Shown one piece after another: positions 54,661 to 63,519 of a stretch of 64,000 nucleotides of DNA. The translations under genes and the position numbers were made by a program. The first letter of the stretch is position 1. Every line of letters begins with the position of its first letter. Origin of the DNA: JANWKQ01 sp964624635 (GTDB taxonomy: Bacteria > Bacteroidota > Bacteroidia > CAIKAF01); NCBI GenBank assembly GCA_964624635.1, contig CAZUXM010000005.1, forward strand, positions 19,698 to 83,697, written 5' to 3'. Under the pieces are notes generated by a model that ran no database searches, was not told where the DNA came from, and worked only from the letters and a program-made list of their open reading frames with translations.

Positions 54661-55488
54661 TTAAGTGTTAGCTTCACTCATGTCTTTTTCATCGTTTTTA
54701 TATTCTGGAATCCATCCTTCAGCTACTTCCTTTGGTAAAAAAGTAAAGAAAGTATCACCTCGTAAACCTAAACGCAAAGTTTCTAATGGAATCACTTCCT
54801 CGGGTGCAATGTTTCCAAGATTCACATCAAATCCAAGAAGTTTTATAAAATATACTTGTTGTGATTTAACCGGAGCTTCCCAAATAATATCTTCTTGTTT
54901 TATTTTATTCAGAATTTTATTAATCAAACTTACGTGGGCTTTACCACTAGGGCGATAAATACCTACATTTCCACTTTCACGGGCTTCAGCAATTACTTTC
55001 CATGCACCGGCTTGTAATTCATCGTGCATCATTTGTTTCCACTTGTTAGGTGAAATCAAAATACCTGCTTCTTTACTTCCTACTTCACTTAATACAGTGC
55101 AATGTTTGGCAATTTTTGAAATATAACCGCATTTACTATCGTGATTAATAAGAATAGAGCCGTCTGATACTTCGATGGTGTCAAGCTTGAGTTTATCTAC
55201 ACATAAACGTAAATAATCATCAAACATATTACGAACCATAAAAGCTTCGAAGAAAGTTCCACCTAAGTATGGACGTATTCCTGCACTTTTATAAAGTGCA
55301 ATTTTATCATTGATATTGTTAGAAACGTATGAGGTCCCAAAACCTAGTTTTACAAAATCAACCAGATGACCAGAAGCACTAATCATGTCTTCAGCCTGAC
55401 GTATACTAAGGCCTTTGTCCATGACCATAGTTACACCCTTGTTACGTGGTTTGCTCCCTCTTTTGGGAACGTGTGGTAATTCGATCAT
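54661..55488 (-). CDS. comA: Phosphosulfolactate synthase (ComA family)
   Basis: A 275-residue TIM-barrel protein of the ComA family, which adds sulfite to phosphoenolpyruvate to give (2R)-phospho-3-sulfolactate. Visible blocks: KPRNKGVTMVMDKGLSIRQ, DFVKLGFGTSYV, RPYLGGTFFEAFMV, DTIEVSDGSILI, VLSEVGSKE, VIAEARESGNVGIYRP. In archaea the product leads to coenzyme M; Bacteroidota lack that, so here sulfolactate or cysteate (for example for sulfonolipids) is a possible end point. Its ATG overlaps the TPR stop (ATGA) and the rhodanese follows. Confidence 0.9.
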   Translation of the reverse strand: MIELPHVPKRGSKPRNKGVTMVMDKGLSIRQAEDMISASGHLVDFVKLGFGTSYVSNNINDKIALYKSAGIRPYLGGTFFEAFMVRNMFDDYLRLCVDKLKLDTIEVSDGSILINHDSKCGYISKIAKHCTVLSEVGSKEAGILISPNKWKQMMHDELQAGAWKVIAEARESGNVGIYRPSGKAHVSLINKILNKIKQEDIIWEAPVKSQQVYFIKLLGFDVNLGNIAPEEVIPLETLRLGLRGDTFFTFLPKEVAEGWIPEYKNDEKDMSEANT

Positions 55489-56903
55489 AGCCCTTCTTTT
55501 TGATATTGGTTGATAATTGCTACAATATTAGCATCTTTTTCAAGGATAGGGAAGAATTCAAGAAACTCGTTTACTTTTTCGTTGTTATCAGACAACGCAT
55601 TATGTAACATTTGTTTGGCATCTTCCACCGAACCGTTTTCATATAAATAACCGGCCATTCTATATTTTAGTGAAGCATCATCTGGAAGATTTTTTATTCC
55701 TTCGGCAGTATAACTGATCGCCGTATCCAAATCTTCCATTTTATAGAATAACTCTGAATAATCAAGCCATACTTCATTAATATTTGGATAGTCTTCCGTT
55801 AGCTTTTCATATATTTCTTCTGCATCGGCAAAATTTCTTTGATCTCCAAGGGAATCAGCATAAATTAGCCTGTAATGTAAATTATCAGGATCCATACTGA
55901 ACCCTTTTTTTACATATTCAAGTCCTTCTTTGCCTTTCCCCATTTCGGACAAACAAATACCAATTCCAATCCATGCATCAGGAAATTCCTCGTAAATTTT
56001 TAAAGCTTCCTGATAATTCTCAATGGCTTTTTCATATTCATTAAGTTCTTCATAACTTTCACCGATCTCATAATAGAGTCGGGGTCTGTCTACATCAAAC
56101 TTTAATGCTTCTTTTAAAACCTGTATTGCGTTTTTATGGTAGTCTAAAATTTTATATGCAAAAGCTTTTTGAAAATATGCCTCCACATAATCTTCCTTTA
56201 TCACAATAGCATAGTCATACGCTTCGATGGCTTTTTCTACCAGCTCCAAATCCTGAAGAGATACTCCGAGGAAATACCAAGCTTTTTCGTTGTATGGATC
56301 TTTGTCGATTTGCTCTTGAAAATATTTGGCAGCCTCATCACTGATTCCATCCATTTGATATGAGAATATCAAGTCTACATAAGCAATATCATTATAAGGA
56401 TTTAATTCAATGCTTTTTCTCAGGTATTCTCTGGCTTTATCATTTTCACCAATGATATGAAGTTCTGCACTCATGTCAACGTATATATAACATAAGTCCT
56501 CTTCATTGGCATACTTGATGGCTTCTTCAAAAGCTTCTATTGCTTTGCTATGTTCTTCGAGTTCTGAATAAATCTCCGCTTTGTATAATAATAAGTCTGC
56601 ATTGTTATCTTCCAGCAGCTCAAGTTCTCGTATACTTTTAAGTGCTTCTCTGAATTTATTATTCTTATACAATATGATTACATGAGCCATTTTAAGTTCA
56701 GTTGAATTAGGATGTAATCTCATACCCCATTCCAACGCTTTTTCTGCCCAAGCGATACTGTTCTTACTTAAGTAATGATCAATAAGGTCACGAATTTGGT
56801 CAACATCATAAAACTTTGATTCGTTTTTTCTGACCATGGATTCGAAGCGGTCGGCTTCCCCTTGAATTTCGTCATTGTTATCCAATTCAAAATCTCCACT
56901 CAT
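55485..56903 (-). CDS. Tetratricopeptide-repeat protein
   Basis: A 472-residue acidic, soluble protein made almost wholly of TPR helices, with about eleven repeats (for example NDIAYVDLIFSYQMDGISDEA, EKAWYFLGVSLQDLELVEKA, RLYYEIGESYEELNEYEKA, YRLIYADSLGDQRNFADA). There is no signal peptide. TPR scaffolds mediate protein contacts; the partner is not known. It opens the operon with comA, rhodanese, dedA and aroE. The start chosen is ATG 56903 rather than a GTG eight codons upstream. Confidence 0.88.
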   Translation of the reverse strand: MSGDFELDNNDEIQGEADRFESMVRKNESKFYDVDQIRDLIDHYLSKNSIAWAEKALEWGMRLHPNSTELKMAHVIILYKNNKFREALKSIRELELLEDNNADLLLYKAEIYSELEEHSKAIEAFEEAIKYANEEDLCYIYVDMSAELHIIGENDKAREYLRKSIELNPYNDIAYVDLIFSYQMDGISDEAAKYFQEQIDKDPYNEKAWYFLGVSLQDLELVEKAIEAYDYAIVIKEDYVEAYFQKAFAYKILDYHKNAIQVLKEALKFDVDRPRLYYEIGESYEELNEYEKAIENYQEALKIYEEFPDAWIGIGICLSEMGKGKEGLEYVKKGFSMDPDNLHYRLIYADSLGDQRNFADAEEIYEKLTEDYPNINEVWLDYSELFYKMEDLDTAISYTAEGIKNLPDDASLKYRMAGYLYENGSVEDAKQMLHNALSDNNEKVNEFLEFFPILEKDANIVAIINQYQKEGL

Positions 56904-57057
56904 TCCACTAAATTTTTTAACGTACACAAATATATAACAATACAGTTTGGTGACTGATAGAGAGGGCTTCGGTTATGAAAAGATTTAAACAAGATTAACG
57001 ACTTTATTTAGGCTAACTTGTTTTAAATGAGGATATAATACGGGAGTAATAGAAAAT

Positions 57058-57094
57058 AAAAAAGCCCCTGTTTCTTAGAAACAGGGGCTTTTTT
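57058..57094 (-). terminator. Strong intrinsic terminator after the large T9SS gene
   Basis: An 18-bp stem, AAAAAAGCCCCTGTTTCT with its complement, with a minimal loop. It lies 19 bases past the stop at 57113 and has six T at its 3' side on both strands, so it may work in both directions. Confidence 0.9.
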
Positions 57095-57112
57095 ATTTTA
57101 ATTTATTGAATA

Positions 57113-58978
57113 CTATTTATTTACAATAAGTTTTTGAGTAAAGGTTCCTTCATCAGCAGTAACTTTTACTACATATACACCTGAAGCAACATTCTCTAAA
57201 TTAACTCTATGATTGTTTTCAGTTAACATAGATGTATATACTACCTGACCGTTAGTGTTAAATAATTCAACACGCATGTTATGGTATTTAGTTACATCAA
57301 AGTGGATATTAGTATAGTTGTTGGCAGGATTAGGATAAACTGAAATATCAGATAGTTCAGACTCATTAATACTAGCATCTCCTCCAGCCATTCTTAAACG
57401 GATACCATAAGCAGTACCATTAGTATAAGATTGATCACCAGGGATGTTAATAGCAGAAGCCCAAGCTGGTTGAGGTAGAGTTTGATCATCTACTACTCTG
57501 ATATCATTAGCACCAGCATTACTAAATAACTCTACAGCAGCATAGTAAGCACCAGCTGATAAAGTTGAATTAGCAGGGAAGTTGATAATAACATATCCAT
57601 TAGTAACATCAGTAGCAGTAACAGTAACACCCGGAGCAGAGTAAATACCTGTCATGTCTCCTGAAATAAAGGTAGCTGTATCTTTAATGGTAGCCTCAAT
57701 AGTACCACCAGCTACAGTTGTAGCATCAAGCATAACTGTAATACTTACCACATCATCTGTAGCTTTAATATGATACATAGAAGCAAGAATAAGTCCATCA
57801 TCACTACCTGCAAAACTTCCTGTTCCAACAAATCCTAAATCTAATTCTGAAACAGGATAAATTCCAATACCGTCTTGAGAATACATTTCGTCAGTTACTT
57901 CAAAGTTTCTTAGATATGTATTGTTACCAAATTCTGGTCCACTGGTTTCCTGATCAGAAACTACTGTATAAGTTCCGTTATAAGTACCAATAGCTAGAGT
58001 AGGAGTAATTACTTGCTCAATAAATATAGTTGAGTCATTTTCTAATAATGGATCAGCTGCAGTAGCACTGAAAGAGGTAAAGTTTGCATCAAAGTCAATA
58101 TTTGTTTGATCAGCAGTACCGAAATTATATACTTGAGCACCGGCTGCATAGCTATTATCTAAATGGAATGAAGGAGTTCTTCCGTACTCAATACCTTCAT
58201 TGTTAGTTCCTACAAACCAACCACCAATAAGTTGAACATCGTTAGTAGGTTGTTCAATGATTTCAACATCATCAACCACCCAATACCAAGCCCAAATATC
58301 ATTGTCATCATAATAGAATTGTACTAAAACCTGAGATTGACCTCCTGCAACAGCAGAGATGTTTATTGTTTCAACTACAGGATTTTCTGAATTTTGATCA
58401 TTAGGATATCCATTTGGAACAGCTCCACCTACTAATGAAGTGATAGGGAAATCAGTCCAACTAACTCCATTATTACCTGAAACTCTAACTCCTCTGCTAT
58501 CTTGCCACCATCTGTAGCTGTGAGAAAATTTTAAAACTACATTAGGATATGCAGTAAGATCGATAGGAGTTGTATTGGTCATGGTAGCCACAATAGCTCC
58601 ATCACCATCAACGTTTCCTGGTTGACCATCAGAATTAATTAACGCAAATCCGTTAGCTGCAGTAGCACTTTGGAAAGGCTGTAAGCTAGGTGCAGCATTT
58701 GGTATATCAGATTGGTTAGTGGTAATTACCCAATCCCAACTGATTGGAGCACTGGTATTTGCCATAGTCCAGTTACCTGGAGTTGAAAAATCATCATCCC
58801 AAATAACCGCTCTGTTTCCGGAATTAGGCGTAGTTACAGTTGTTGAATGAGTAGCATCACCACCCATATACTGCTTAGATCTAAGTTCTTTATTGTTTTG
58901 AAGGTGGTTATTAACGCTTTGAGCATTAGCTCCAACCACAAAAACTAAAGACAATACACTTAAGTAAATTTTTCTCAT
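57113..58978 (-). CDS. Secreted T9SS cargo protein with choice-of-anchor J-type domain
   Basis: A 621-residue exported protein. It has signal peptide MRKIYLSVLSLVFVVGANAQ, an N-terminal sandwich domain (WDDDFSTPGNWTMANTSAP ... LKFSHSYRWWQDSRGVRVSG ... WYWVVDDVEIIEQP) that resembles choice-of-anchor J/MAM-like domains, further beta domains of unknown type (250-530), and a C-terminal T9SS type A sorting domain (ISVYPNPANNYTNIHF, VASGVYVVKVTADEGTFTQKLIVNK). It should be displayed on the surface or released. Function is unknown; adhesion or polymer binding is plausible. Confidence 0.85.
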   Translation of the reverse strand: MRKIYLSVLSLVFVVGANAQSVNNHLQNNKELRSKQYMGGDATHSTTVTTPNSGNRAVIWDDDFSTPGNWTMANTSAPISWDWVITTNQSDIPNAAPSLQPFQSATAANGFALINSDGQPGNVDGDGAIVATMTNTTPIDLTAYPNVVLKFSHSYRWWQDSRGVRVSGNNGVSWTDFPITSLVGGAVPNGYPNDQNSENPVVETINISAVAGGQSQVLVQFYYDDNDIWAWYWVVDDVEIIEQPTNDVQLIGGWFVGTNNEGIEYGRTPSFHLDNSYAAGAQVYNFGTADQTNIDFDANFTSFSATAADPLLENDSTIFIEQVITPTLAIGTYNGTYTVVSDQETSGPEFGNNTYLRNFEVTDEMYSQDGIGIYPVSELDLGFVGTGSFAGSDDGLILASMYHIKATDDVVSITVMLDATTVAGGTIEATIKDTATFISGDMTGIYSAPGVTVTATDVTNGYVIINFPANSTLSAGAYYAAVELFSNAGANDIRVVDDQTLPQPAWASAINIPGDQSYTNGTAYGIRLRMAGGDASINESELSDISVYPNPANNYTNIHFDVTKYHNMRVELFNTNGQVVYTSMLTENNHRVNLENVASGVYVVKVTADEGTFTQKLIVNK

Positions 58979-59009
58979 GAGAAATAAAATTTGATGTTTT
59001 TATACTATA

Positions 59010-59017
59010 CAAAAATA
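59010..59017 (-). promoter_or_regulatory. Putative -7 box (TATTTTTG) for the large T9SS gene
   Basis: TATTTTTG on the minus strand matches TAnnTTTG and lies 31 bases before the ATG at 58978. No clear TTG is at the right distance in the T-rich upstream stretch. Confidence 0.4.
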
Positions 59018-59109
59018 ACAAAAAAATAATAAAAGACCTTAAAAAATGTTTATAGTTTTTGTGCATATGAAAGAGTTCTCAACTATGGGTATTTATATTT
59101 TTATCTATT

Positions 59110-59133
59110 ATGCCTATCATAATTGATAGGCAT
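59110..59133. promoter_or_regulatory. Inverted repeat between the T9SS gene and glmM
   Basis: ATGCCTATCA and its perfect complement TGATAGGCAT around a TAAT spacer, 32 bases before the glmM ATG. The two arms are two half-sites of one helical turn spacing, as expected for a dimeric regulator; it is not followed by a T run. Confidence 0.5.
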
Positions 59134-59165
59134 TCAGTACTTTCAACCCGATAATACATTCGTTT

Positions 59166-60557
59166 ATGACATTAATAAAATCCATTTCGGGTATCAGGGG
59201 TACCATTGGGGGGGCACCGGGAAATAACCTAACCCCCATAGATGTAGTAGCTTTTGCTTCGGCTTACACTGCATTTATTAAAAAATCTACTCAGCAATCT
59301 GTTACTGTAGTGGTTGGTAGAGATGCTCGGGTTTCGGGTCCAATTATAAGTGCATTGGTGGTGAATACTATTTTAAGTATGGGTGTAAACGTAATTGATG
59401 TAGGGCTTTCTACTACACCGTCGGTTGAAATGGCAGTAACTCATTTTAATGCTCAGGGTGGAATTATATTAACAGCCAGTCATAATCCAGGTCAGTGGAA
59501 TGCTCTAAAATTATTGAATGAAAAAGGTGAGTTTATTTCTGATAACGAAGGCAAGGAAATCATTAGAATAGCCAACGAGGCAAAAGTTGAATTTGCAGAA
59601 GTAGATAAGTTGGGTAAACTTACTTATCACATAGGAGGATTTATTGACGAGCATATTCAAAAAATTCTAGCATTACCTTATGTAAATAAAAAACTAATTG
59701 AGAGTTCAGATATTTCTGTTGTGGTAGATGCGGTCAACTCATCAGGAGGTATTGCCATCCCTAAATTATTGAAAGCTTTAGGAGTTAGAAAAACTCATTT
59801 GCTCAATTGCGAACCTACAGGGTTGTTTGCTCACAATCCTGAGCCTTTGGCTGAACATTTAACTGAAATATCTTCTGAAGTAAAAAATAAAAAAGCGGAT
59901 ATGGGTATTGTAGTTGACCCGGATGTTGACAGGCTAGCTTTTATCAGTGAAGATGGTTCAATGTTTGGAGAAGAGTATACACTGGTAGCCATTGCTGATT
60001 ATTTACTACCTATTAAGAAAGGAAATACGGTTTCTAATTTATCTTCATCAAGAGCTTTATCTGATGTTACTCAAAAATATGGACATATATATGAAGCGGC
60101 TGCGGTAGGTGAAGTAAATGTTGTTGCAAAGATGAAATCCATTAACGCTGTGATAGGTGGTGAAGGAAATGGAGGTATTATAGTTCCTGATCTTCATTAT
60201 GGAAGAGATGCATTGGCTGGATTAGCTATTTTCCTTTCATATTATGCAGAGAAAAAACAAAAAATGACTCAAATTAGAGAACAGCTACCTCCTTATTTTA
60301 TGTCGAAAAACAAAATTGAATTAACAGATAAGATTAATGTAGACGATTTACTGGTTAAAATTCAAGACGTTTATAAAAATGAAAAAATTAATACCATTGA
60401 TGGTGTAAAAATAGATATGTATGATGGATGGATACACTTAAGAAAATCCAATACAGAACCCATTATTCGAATTTATACAGAGGCACAAACTTTGGAACGT
60501 GCAGAGTCCTTAGCCACCGAATTGAAGCAACACGTAGCGAAACTTATTGGACAATAA
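59166..60557 (+). CDS. glmM: Phosphoglucosamine mutase (phosphohexomutase family)
   Basis: A 463-residue alpha-D-phosphohexomutase. Domain landmarks: ISGIRGTIGG, the catalytic Ser loop ILTASHNPGQWNALKLL, the Mg loop DPDVDRLAFISEDG, the sugar loop GEGNGGIIVPDLHYGRDALAG and the phosphate loop RKSNTEPIIRIYTEA. GlmM converts glucosamine-6-P to glucosamine-1-P for UDP-GlcNAc; phosphomannomutase is the alternative. Length and motif variants (GEGNGG) fit Bacteroidota GlmM. It converges with the FKBP gene, two bases apart. Confidence 0.92.
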   Translation: MTLIKSISGIRGTIGGAPGNNLTPIDVVAFASAYTAFIKKSTQQSVTVVVGRDARVSGPIISALVVNTILSMGVNVIDVGLSTTPSVEMAVTHFNAQGGIILTASHNPGQWNALKLLNEKGEFISDNEGKEIIRIANEAKVEFAEVDKLGKLTYHIGGFIDEHIQKILALPYVNKKLIESSDISVVVDAVNSSGGIAIPKLLKALGVRKTHLLNCEPTGLFAHNPEPLAEHLTEISSEVKNKKADMGIVVDPDVDRLAFISEDGSMFGEEYTLVAIADYLLPIKKGNTVSNLSSSRALSDVTQKYGHIYEAAAVGEVNVVAKMKSINAVIGGEGNGGIIVPDLHYGRDALAGLAIFLSYYAEKKQKMTQIREQLPPYFMSKNKIELTDKINVDDLLVKIQDVYKNEKINTIDGVKIDMYDGWIHLRKSNTEPIIRIYTEAQTLERAESLATELKQHVAKLIGQ

Positions 60558-60559
60558 AT

Positions 60560-61261
60560 TTATTTTCCAACCTTAATTAGTTCTACTATAAAACATAAAG
60601 CGCTTCCAGGCTCAATAGAAGTTCCTGAGGGTGGATTTTTACCATAGGCAAGCTCTGCAGGAATCACAAGTTTAATTATACCTCCTTCACCAATTAATTG
60701 CATACCCTCAGTCCAGCCTGCAATAACTTGATCTAACCGAAAAGTTGTACTACTGTTTTTGGTTTCATCAAATACTTCTCCATTAATGAGAGATCCGGTA
60801 TATTTTACTTCAATTGTATTATTGTTTTTAGGGTTTTTATTATTCCCTTGTTTAATGATTTTGTAAACTAGACCCGAATTGGATTTTTTCCAGCCTTTTT
60901 CTGTTTCCATTAACATCTTAATATATCTATCTCCAGCGGCAATATTTGAAACGGAGGTCTCATTCATTTTAACTTCATTTTTTTCTAAATTTCTTCTTTG
61001 TAATTCTTTGAAAATTAAAGCCATCTGTTCGTCAGATATAACGGATGATGAACTATCTGATAGAGCATCTAAAATGCCCTGAACCATCCAATCTGTGTTG
61101 ATATGCACATCCATTTTTTTTACTGACCTGGTTACATCATATCCAATCGAATAGCTTAAGCTATCTTCATAATTTAACGGAGTTTTTACTTTCTCCACTT
61201 GTGCATGTAGTGTAAGGCCGCTAAATATAAATAACAAAAAGTAAGAGTAATTCTTCATCAT
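60560..61261 (-). CDS. FKBP-type peptidyl-prolyl isomerase (exported, copy 2)
   Basis: A 233-residue exported protein: signal peptide (MMKNYSYFLLFIFSGLTLHAQ), an N-terminal dimerisation domain as in FkpA/Mip (SYSIGYDVTRSVKKM, ISDEQMALIFKELQRRN), and a C-terminal FKBP domain (IEVKYTGSLINGEVFDET, QVIAGWTEGMQLIGEGG, IPAELAYGKNPPSGTSIEPGSALCF). It should help fold proteins in the periplasm. It is a paralogue of the next gene upstream, 75 bases away with a terminator between them. Confidence 0.93.
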   Translation of the reverse strand: MMKNYSYFLLFIFSGLTLHAQVEKVKTPLNYEDSLSYSIGYDVTRSVKKMDVHINTDWMVQGILDALSDSSSSVISDEQMALIFKELQRRNLEKNEVKMNETSVSNIAAGDRYIKMLMETEKGWKKSNSGLVYKIIKQGNNKNPKNNNTIEVKYTGSLINGEVFDETKNSSTTFRLDQVIAGWTEGMQLIGEGGIIKLVIPAELAYGKNPPSGTSIEPGSALCFIVELIKVGK

Positions 61262-61281
61262 ATGTATTTCTAAAAATGAAA

Positions 61282-61309
61282 AAAGCTCTGATCTAATACT
61301 CAGAGCTTT
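61282..61309 (-). terminator. Intrinsic terminator after the FKBP lipoprotein gene
   Basis: AAAGCTCTGA and its complement TCAGAGCTTT with an 8-base loop. On the minus strand it is followed by TTTTTTCATTTTT, 27 bases past the stop at 61336. Confidence 0.85.
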
Positions 61310-61335
61310 AAGTGTGGAATATCAATTTTACTGAA

Positions 61336-62051
61336 TTATTTTTCGATCTTAATCAATTCAACTGTAAAACATAAAGTACTTCCAGCTTGAATTGGAGTTT
61401 GAGGTGGAGGATTGTTACCATATGCAAGTTCTGCAGGAATAATTAATTTATAAGTAGAACCTTCTGGCATCATTTTTAATGCTTCGGTCCAACCAGGAAT
61501 TACTCCACCTACCTCAAATGTGGTGCTGTTATCTCCGGTTTCATCAAATATCTGTCCGTCAATAGTACTTCCGGTATATTTTACCCTAACTACACTTTCT
61601 TGTGTTGGAATTTTTCCGGTTCCTTGTTTAACTACTTGGTATATCAAACCCGACTGTGTTTTTTTCCAGTTAGGGTCTTCTGCCATCATTTTAGCAGCAA
61701 ATTCCTGACCCTTAGCCCTGTTAGGAGCTGCTTGGTCGGCTTGTTGTTGCTGCATATTTTGCATATTTCTTTGTTGTAATTCCTGAAATGTAGCCNNNNN
61801 NNNNNAGCCGCCATTTCCTGATCAGTTAACAATGCAGTTGAAGAGCTATCCAGAGCATCCATTATACCTTTCATCATTAAATCTTTGTCGAGCTTTACAC
61901 CCATTTTTTTAATGGTACGGGAAACATCATATCCAACGGTATAGCTAATTTTCTGATCAAAGTTTTCTAACTTATAATCCCCTTTACTTTCTTTTTTTCC
62001 GCATGATGCTAAAACAGCAGCAGATATAAGTATTACAACAAGTTTTTTCAT
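61336..62051 (-). CDS. FKBP-type peptidyl-prolyl isomerase lipoprotein (copy 1, assembly gap)
   Basis: An exported FKBP with lipobox: MKKLVVILISAAVLASC. The N-terminal dimerisation domain (ISYTVGYDVSRTIKKMGVKL, LTDQEMAA) and the FKBP domain (VRVKYTGSTIDGQIFDETG, GVIPGWTEALKMMPEGS, IPAELAYGNNPPPQTPIQAG) match the paralogue at 60560. Ten N at 61796-61805 break the frame. The flanks share GGCT; merging them gives MAATFQEL, which aligns exactly with MALIFKEL in the paralogue, so the gene is probably intact. Start is ATG 62051; an upstream TTG would hide the lipoprotein signal. Confidence 0.9.
61796..61805. other. Assembly gap (10 N) in the FKBP lipoprotein gene
   Basis: Both sides carry the same four bases (GGCT on the minus strand). 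Collapsing them restores the frame and the alignment to the paralogue, so no bases are missing here. Confidence 0.95.
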
Positions 62052-62391
62052 CTTTAAATTTAATTTCGGCAAATATAAGAATAATGAGATGTGATACCTT
62101 TAGTATAGAACCAGACCTACTAAAATGAGAAAACCCCCGCTGAGAGCAGGGGTAATCTCAAACCAACCCAAATCAAGATTATATAGTAATGTTAACTATT
62201 TCGTTTATTAAAGTGAGGCAAAGGTATAACTATTTCTGATATCTAAAACAGTTTAACCTAATAAATTCTCATTCAAAATGACATAATACCATTAAAAAAC
62301 TGTTTTTCAGCCATTTATTTTTGACCGTTTGAATAAATTTAACTCTTTTAAAAACAGGTAGGGGTTAATTTTGCACCTTTGTGTATTAAAT
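62052..62391. other. Divergent intergenic region, FKBP lipoprotein / spermidine-synthase-like
   Basis: No gene is seen in these 340 bases. They hold the hairpin motif at 62121-62177, the box TACCTTTG on the minus strand (62219-62226), and a TAATTTTG box on the plus strand (62366-62373) 19 bases before the ATG at 62392, probably the -7 element of that gene although no TTG is well placed. Confidence 0.6.
62121..62177 (-). ncRNA. Candidate small RNA or terminator motif (Flavo-1-like)
   Basis: On the minus strand, TTGATTTGGGTTGG is followed by a hairpin (TGAGA-TT-ACCCC ... GGGGGT-TT-TCTCA, with an inner GCT/AGC stem) and TTTTCTCATTTT. A -7-like box TACCTTTG (62226-62219) lies about 50 bases upstream, so a transcript of about 95 bases is conceivable. 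It lies in the divergent spacer before the FKBP lipoprotein gene. It shares its layout with 52712-52756. The name Flavo-1 is from memory. Confidence 0.45.
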
Positions 62392-63060
62392 ATGAACCCA
62401 TTTTTTAAAATCTGGAGCTTTTTTTTACCCATTAGGCTTAAAATTTACCCTAGTGATTATAGTAACCAGCTAGAAGTAGCTATTGAAGATGGCGTTAAAG
62501 TTCTTAATACAAAAGCCGTTAACTATTCATTTAATAGCCTGCACAGGATATTTAAAGAGGCATTTAAAAAATCAAACCTCCATATAAATCATAACTCCCG
62601 GGTGTTGATGCTGGGTTTAGGTGCTGGAAGTATAGTTAAAATTATTAGAAAGGAATATGCATCTAAAGCATTGATAACCGCCGTTGAGATTGATCCGGTA
62701 GTTGTAGATATAGCTACAAGAGAGTTTAAAATTAAAGAGTGGGGGAATCCTATACATATCATAAATATGGATGCTTTTGATTTTGTACAGGAGACTAAAA
62801 CACATTATTCATTAATATGTGTAGATATTTTTATTCATGATATAGTTCCGGACAAATTTCTTTCATCTCATTTTTTATTGAAAGCTGTTCATCTTTTAGA
62901 ACAGGGAGGTCAATTGTATTTTAATTTTATGGATAGCAATGAAGCAGGCATCCAGCAATTTAAAAATCTAATATCAGACTTAAAAAATGTTTCATCTATA
63001 ACCAGAGTAGAACAGCTTTATCTCGAAAAAAATAACCAGGTATTGGTGGTAACCCGTTAG
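62392..63060 (+). CDS. Spermidine-synthase-like methyltransferase-fold protein
   Basis: A 222-residue soluble protein with a Rossmann nucleotide-binding core: VLMLGLGAGSIVKIIRKEY (motif I), ITAVEIDPVVVDIATREF (acidic residue after strand 2), IINMDAFDFVQ and YSLICVDIFIHDIVPDKF. It resembles spermidine synthase-like proteins (SpeE superfamily) that lack the full polyamine site. It may bind decarboxylated SAM, SAM or MTA; the substrate is unknown. No polyamine gene is near. ATG 62392 is preferred over an upstream TTG. Confidence 0.82.
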   Translation: MNPFFKIWSFFLPIRLKIYPSDYSNQLEVAIEDGVKVLNTKAVNYSFNSLHRIFKEAFKKSNLHINHNSRVLMLGLGAGSIVKIIRKEYASKALITAVEIDPVVVDIATREFKIKEWGNPIHIINMDAFDFVQETKTHYSLICVDIFIHDIVPDKFLSSHFLLKAVHLLEQGGQLYFNFMDSNEAGIQQFKNLISDLKNVSSITRVEQLYLEKNNQVLVVTR

Positions 63061-63096
63061 TATTTATTATTTTCACTAAGGTTTAAATGATTGTGT

Positions 63097-63459
63097 ATGC
63101 AGGTTAAAAAATGTATTGATTGCGGTGAGGAGCTCATAGGCCGTATAGACAAAAAATTTTGTAATGATCTTTGTCGGAACAATTATAATAACAAAGTCAA
63201 TAAAGACATTAATAACCTTGTTCGTAATATAAACAGTATACTACGCCGAAACCGAAGAATTCTGGTGGAACTAACTCCTAAAGGTAAAGCCAGAGTTGCT
63301 AAAGAGAAACTCATATTAAAAGGCTTCAATTTTAATTTTTATACTAGCACTTACACTACTAAAACAGGTAATACTTATTATTTCTGCTATGAGTATGGAT
63401 ACTTGCATTTGGAGGATGATTATTTGGCTCTTGTGAAAGACGAAAGAGCTAAAGAATAG
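63097..63459 (+). CDS. Zinc-ribbon protein of unknown function
   Basis: A 120-residue basic protein. It begins with a short zinc ribbon, KKCIDCGEELIGRIDKKFCNDLCRNNYNN (CxxC ... CxxxC), followed by a Asn/Arg/Lys-rich helical part (NNLVRNINSILRRNRRILVEL) and an aromatic-rich end (YTTKTGNTYYFCYEYGYLHL). This type of ribbon often binds nucleic acid or protein. Start ATG 63097; a TTG two codons upstream is also open. Conserved in Bacteroidota as I recall, without known role. Confidence 0.75.
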   Translation: MQVKKCIDCGEELIGRIDKKFCNDLCRNNYNNKVNKDINNLVRNINSILRRNRRILVELTPKGKARVAKEKLILKGFNFNFYTSTYTTKTGNTYYFCYEYGYLHLEDDYLALVKDERAKE

Positions 63460-63519
63460 CCGTTTGATTAGCTGTTAATTTTTGGCAAACAAACTTTCAT
63501 ATTTATTCAATTATCCATT

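Noticed and set aside
61336..62051. FKBP lipoprotein as two genes or a pseudogene
   Set aside because: The break is an N run with overlapping flanks; merging restores a full protein that aligns with its paralogue.
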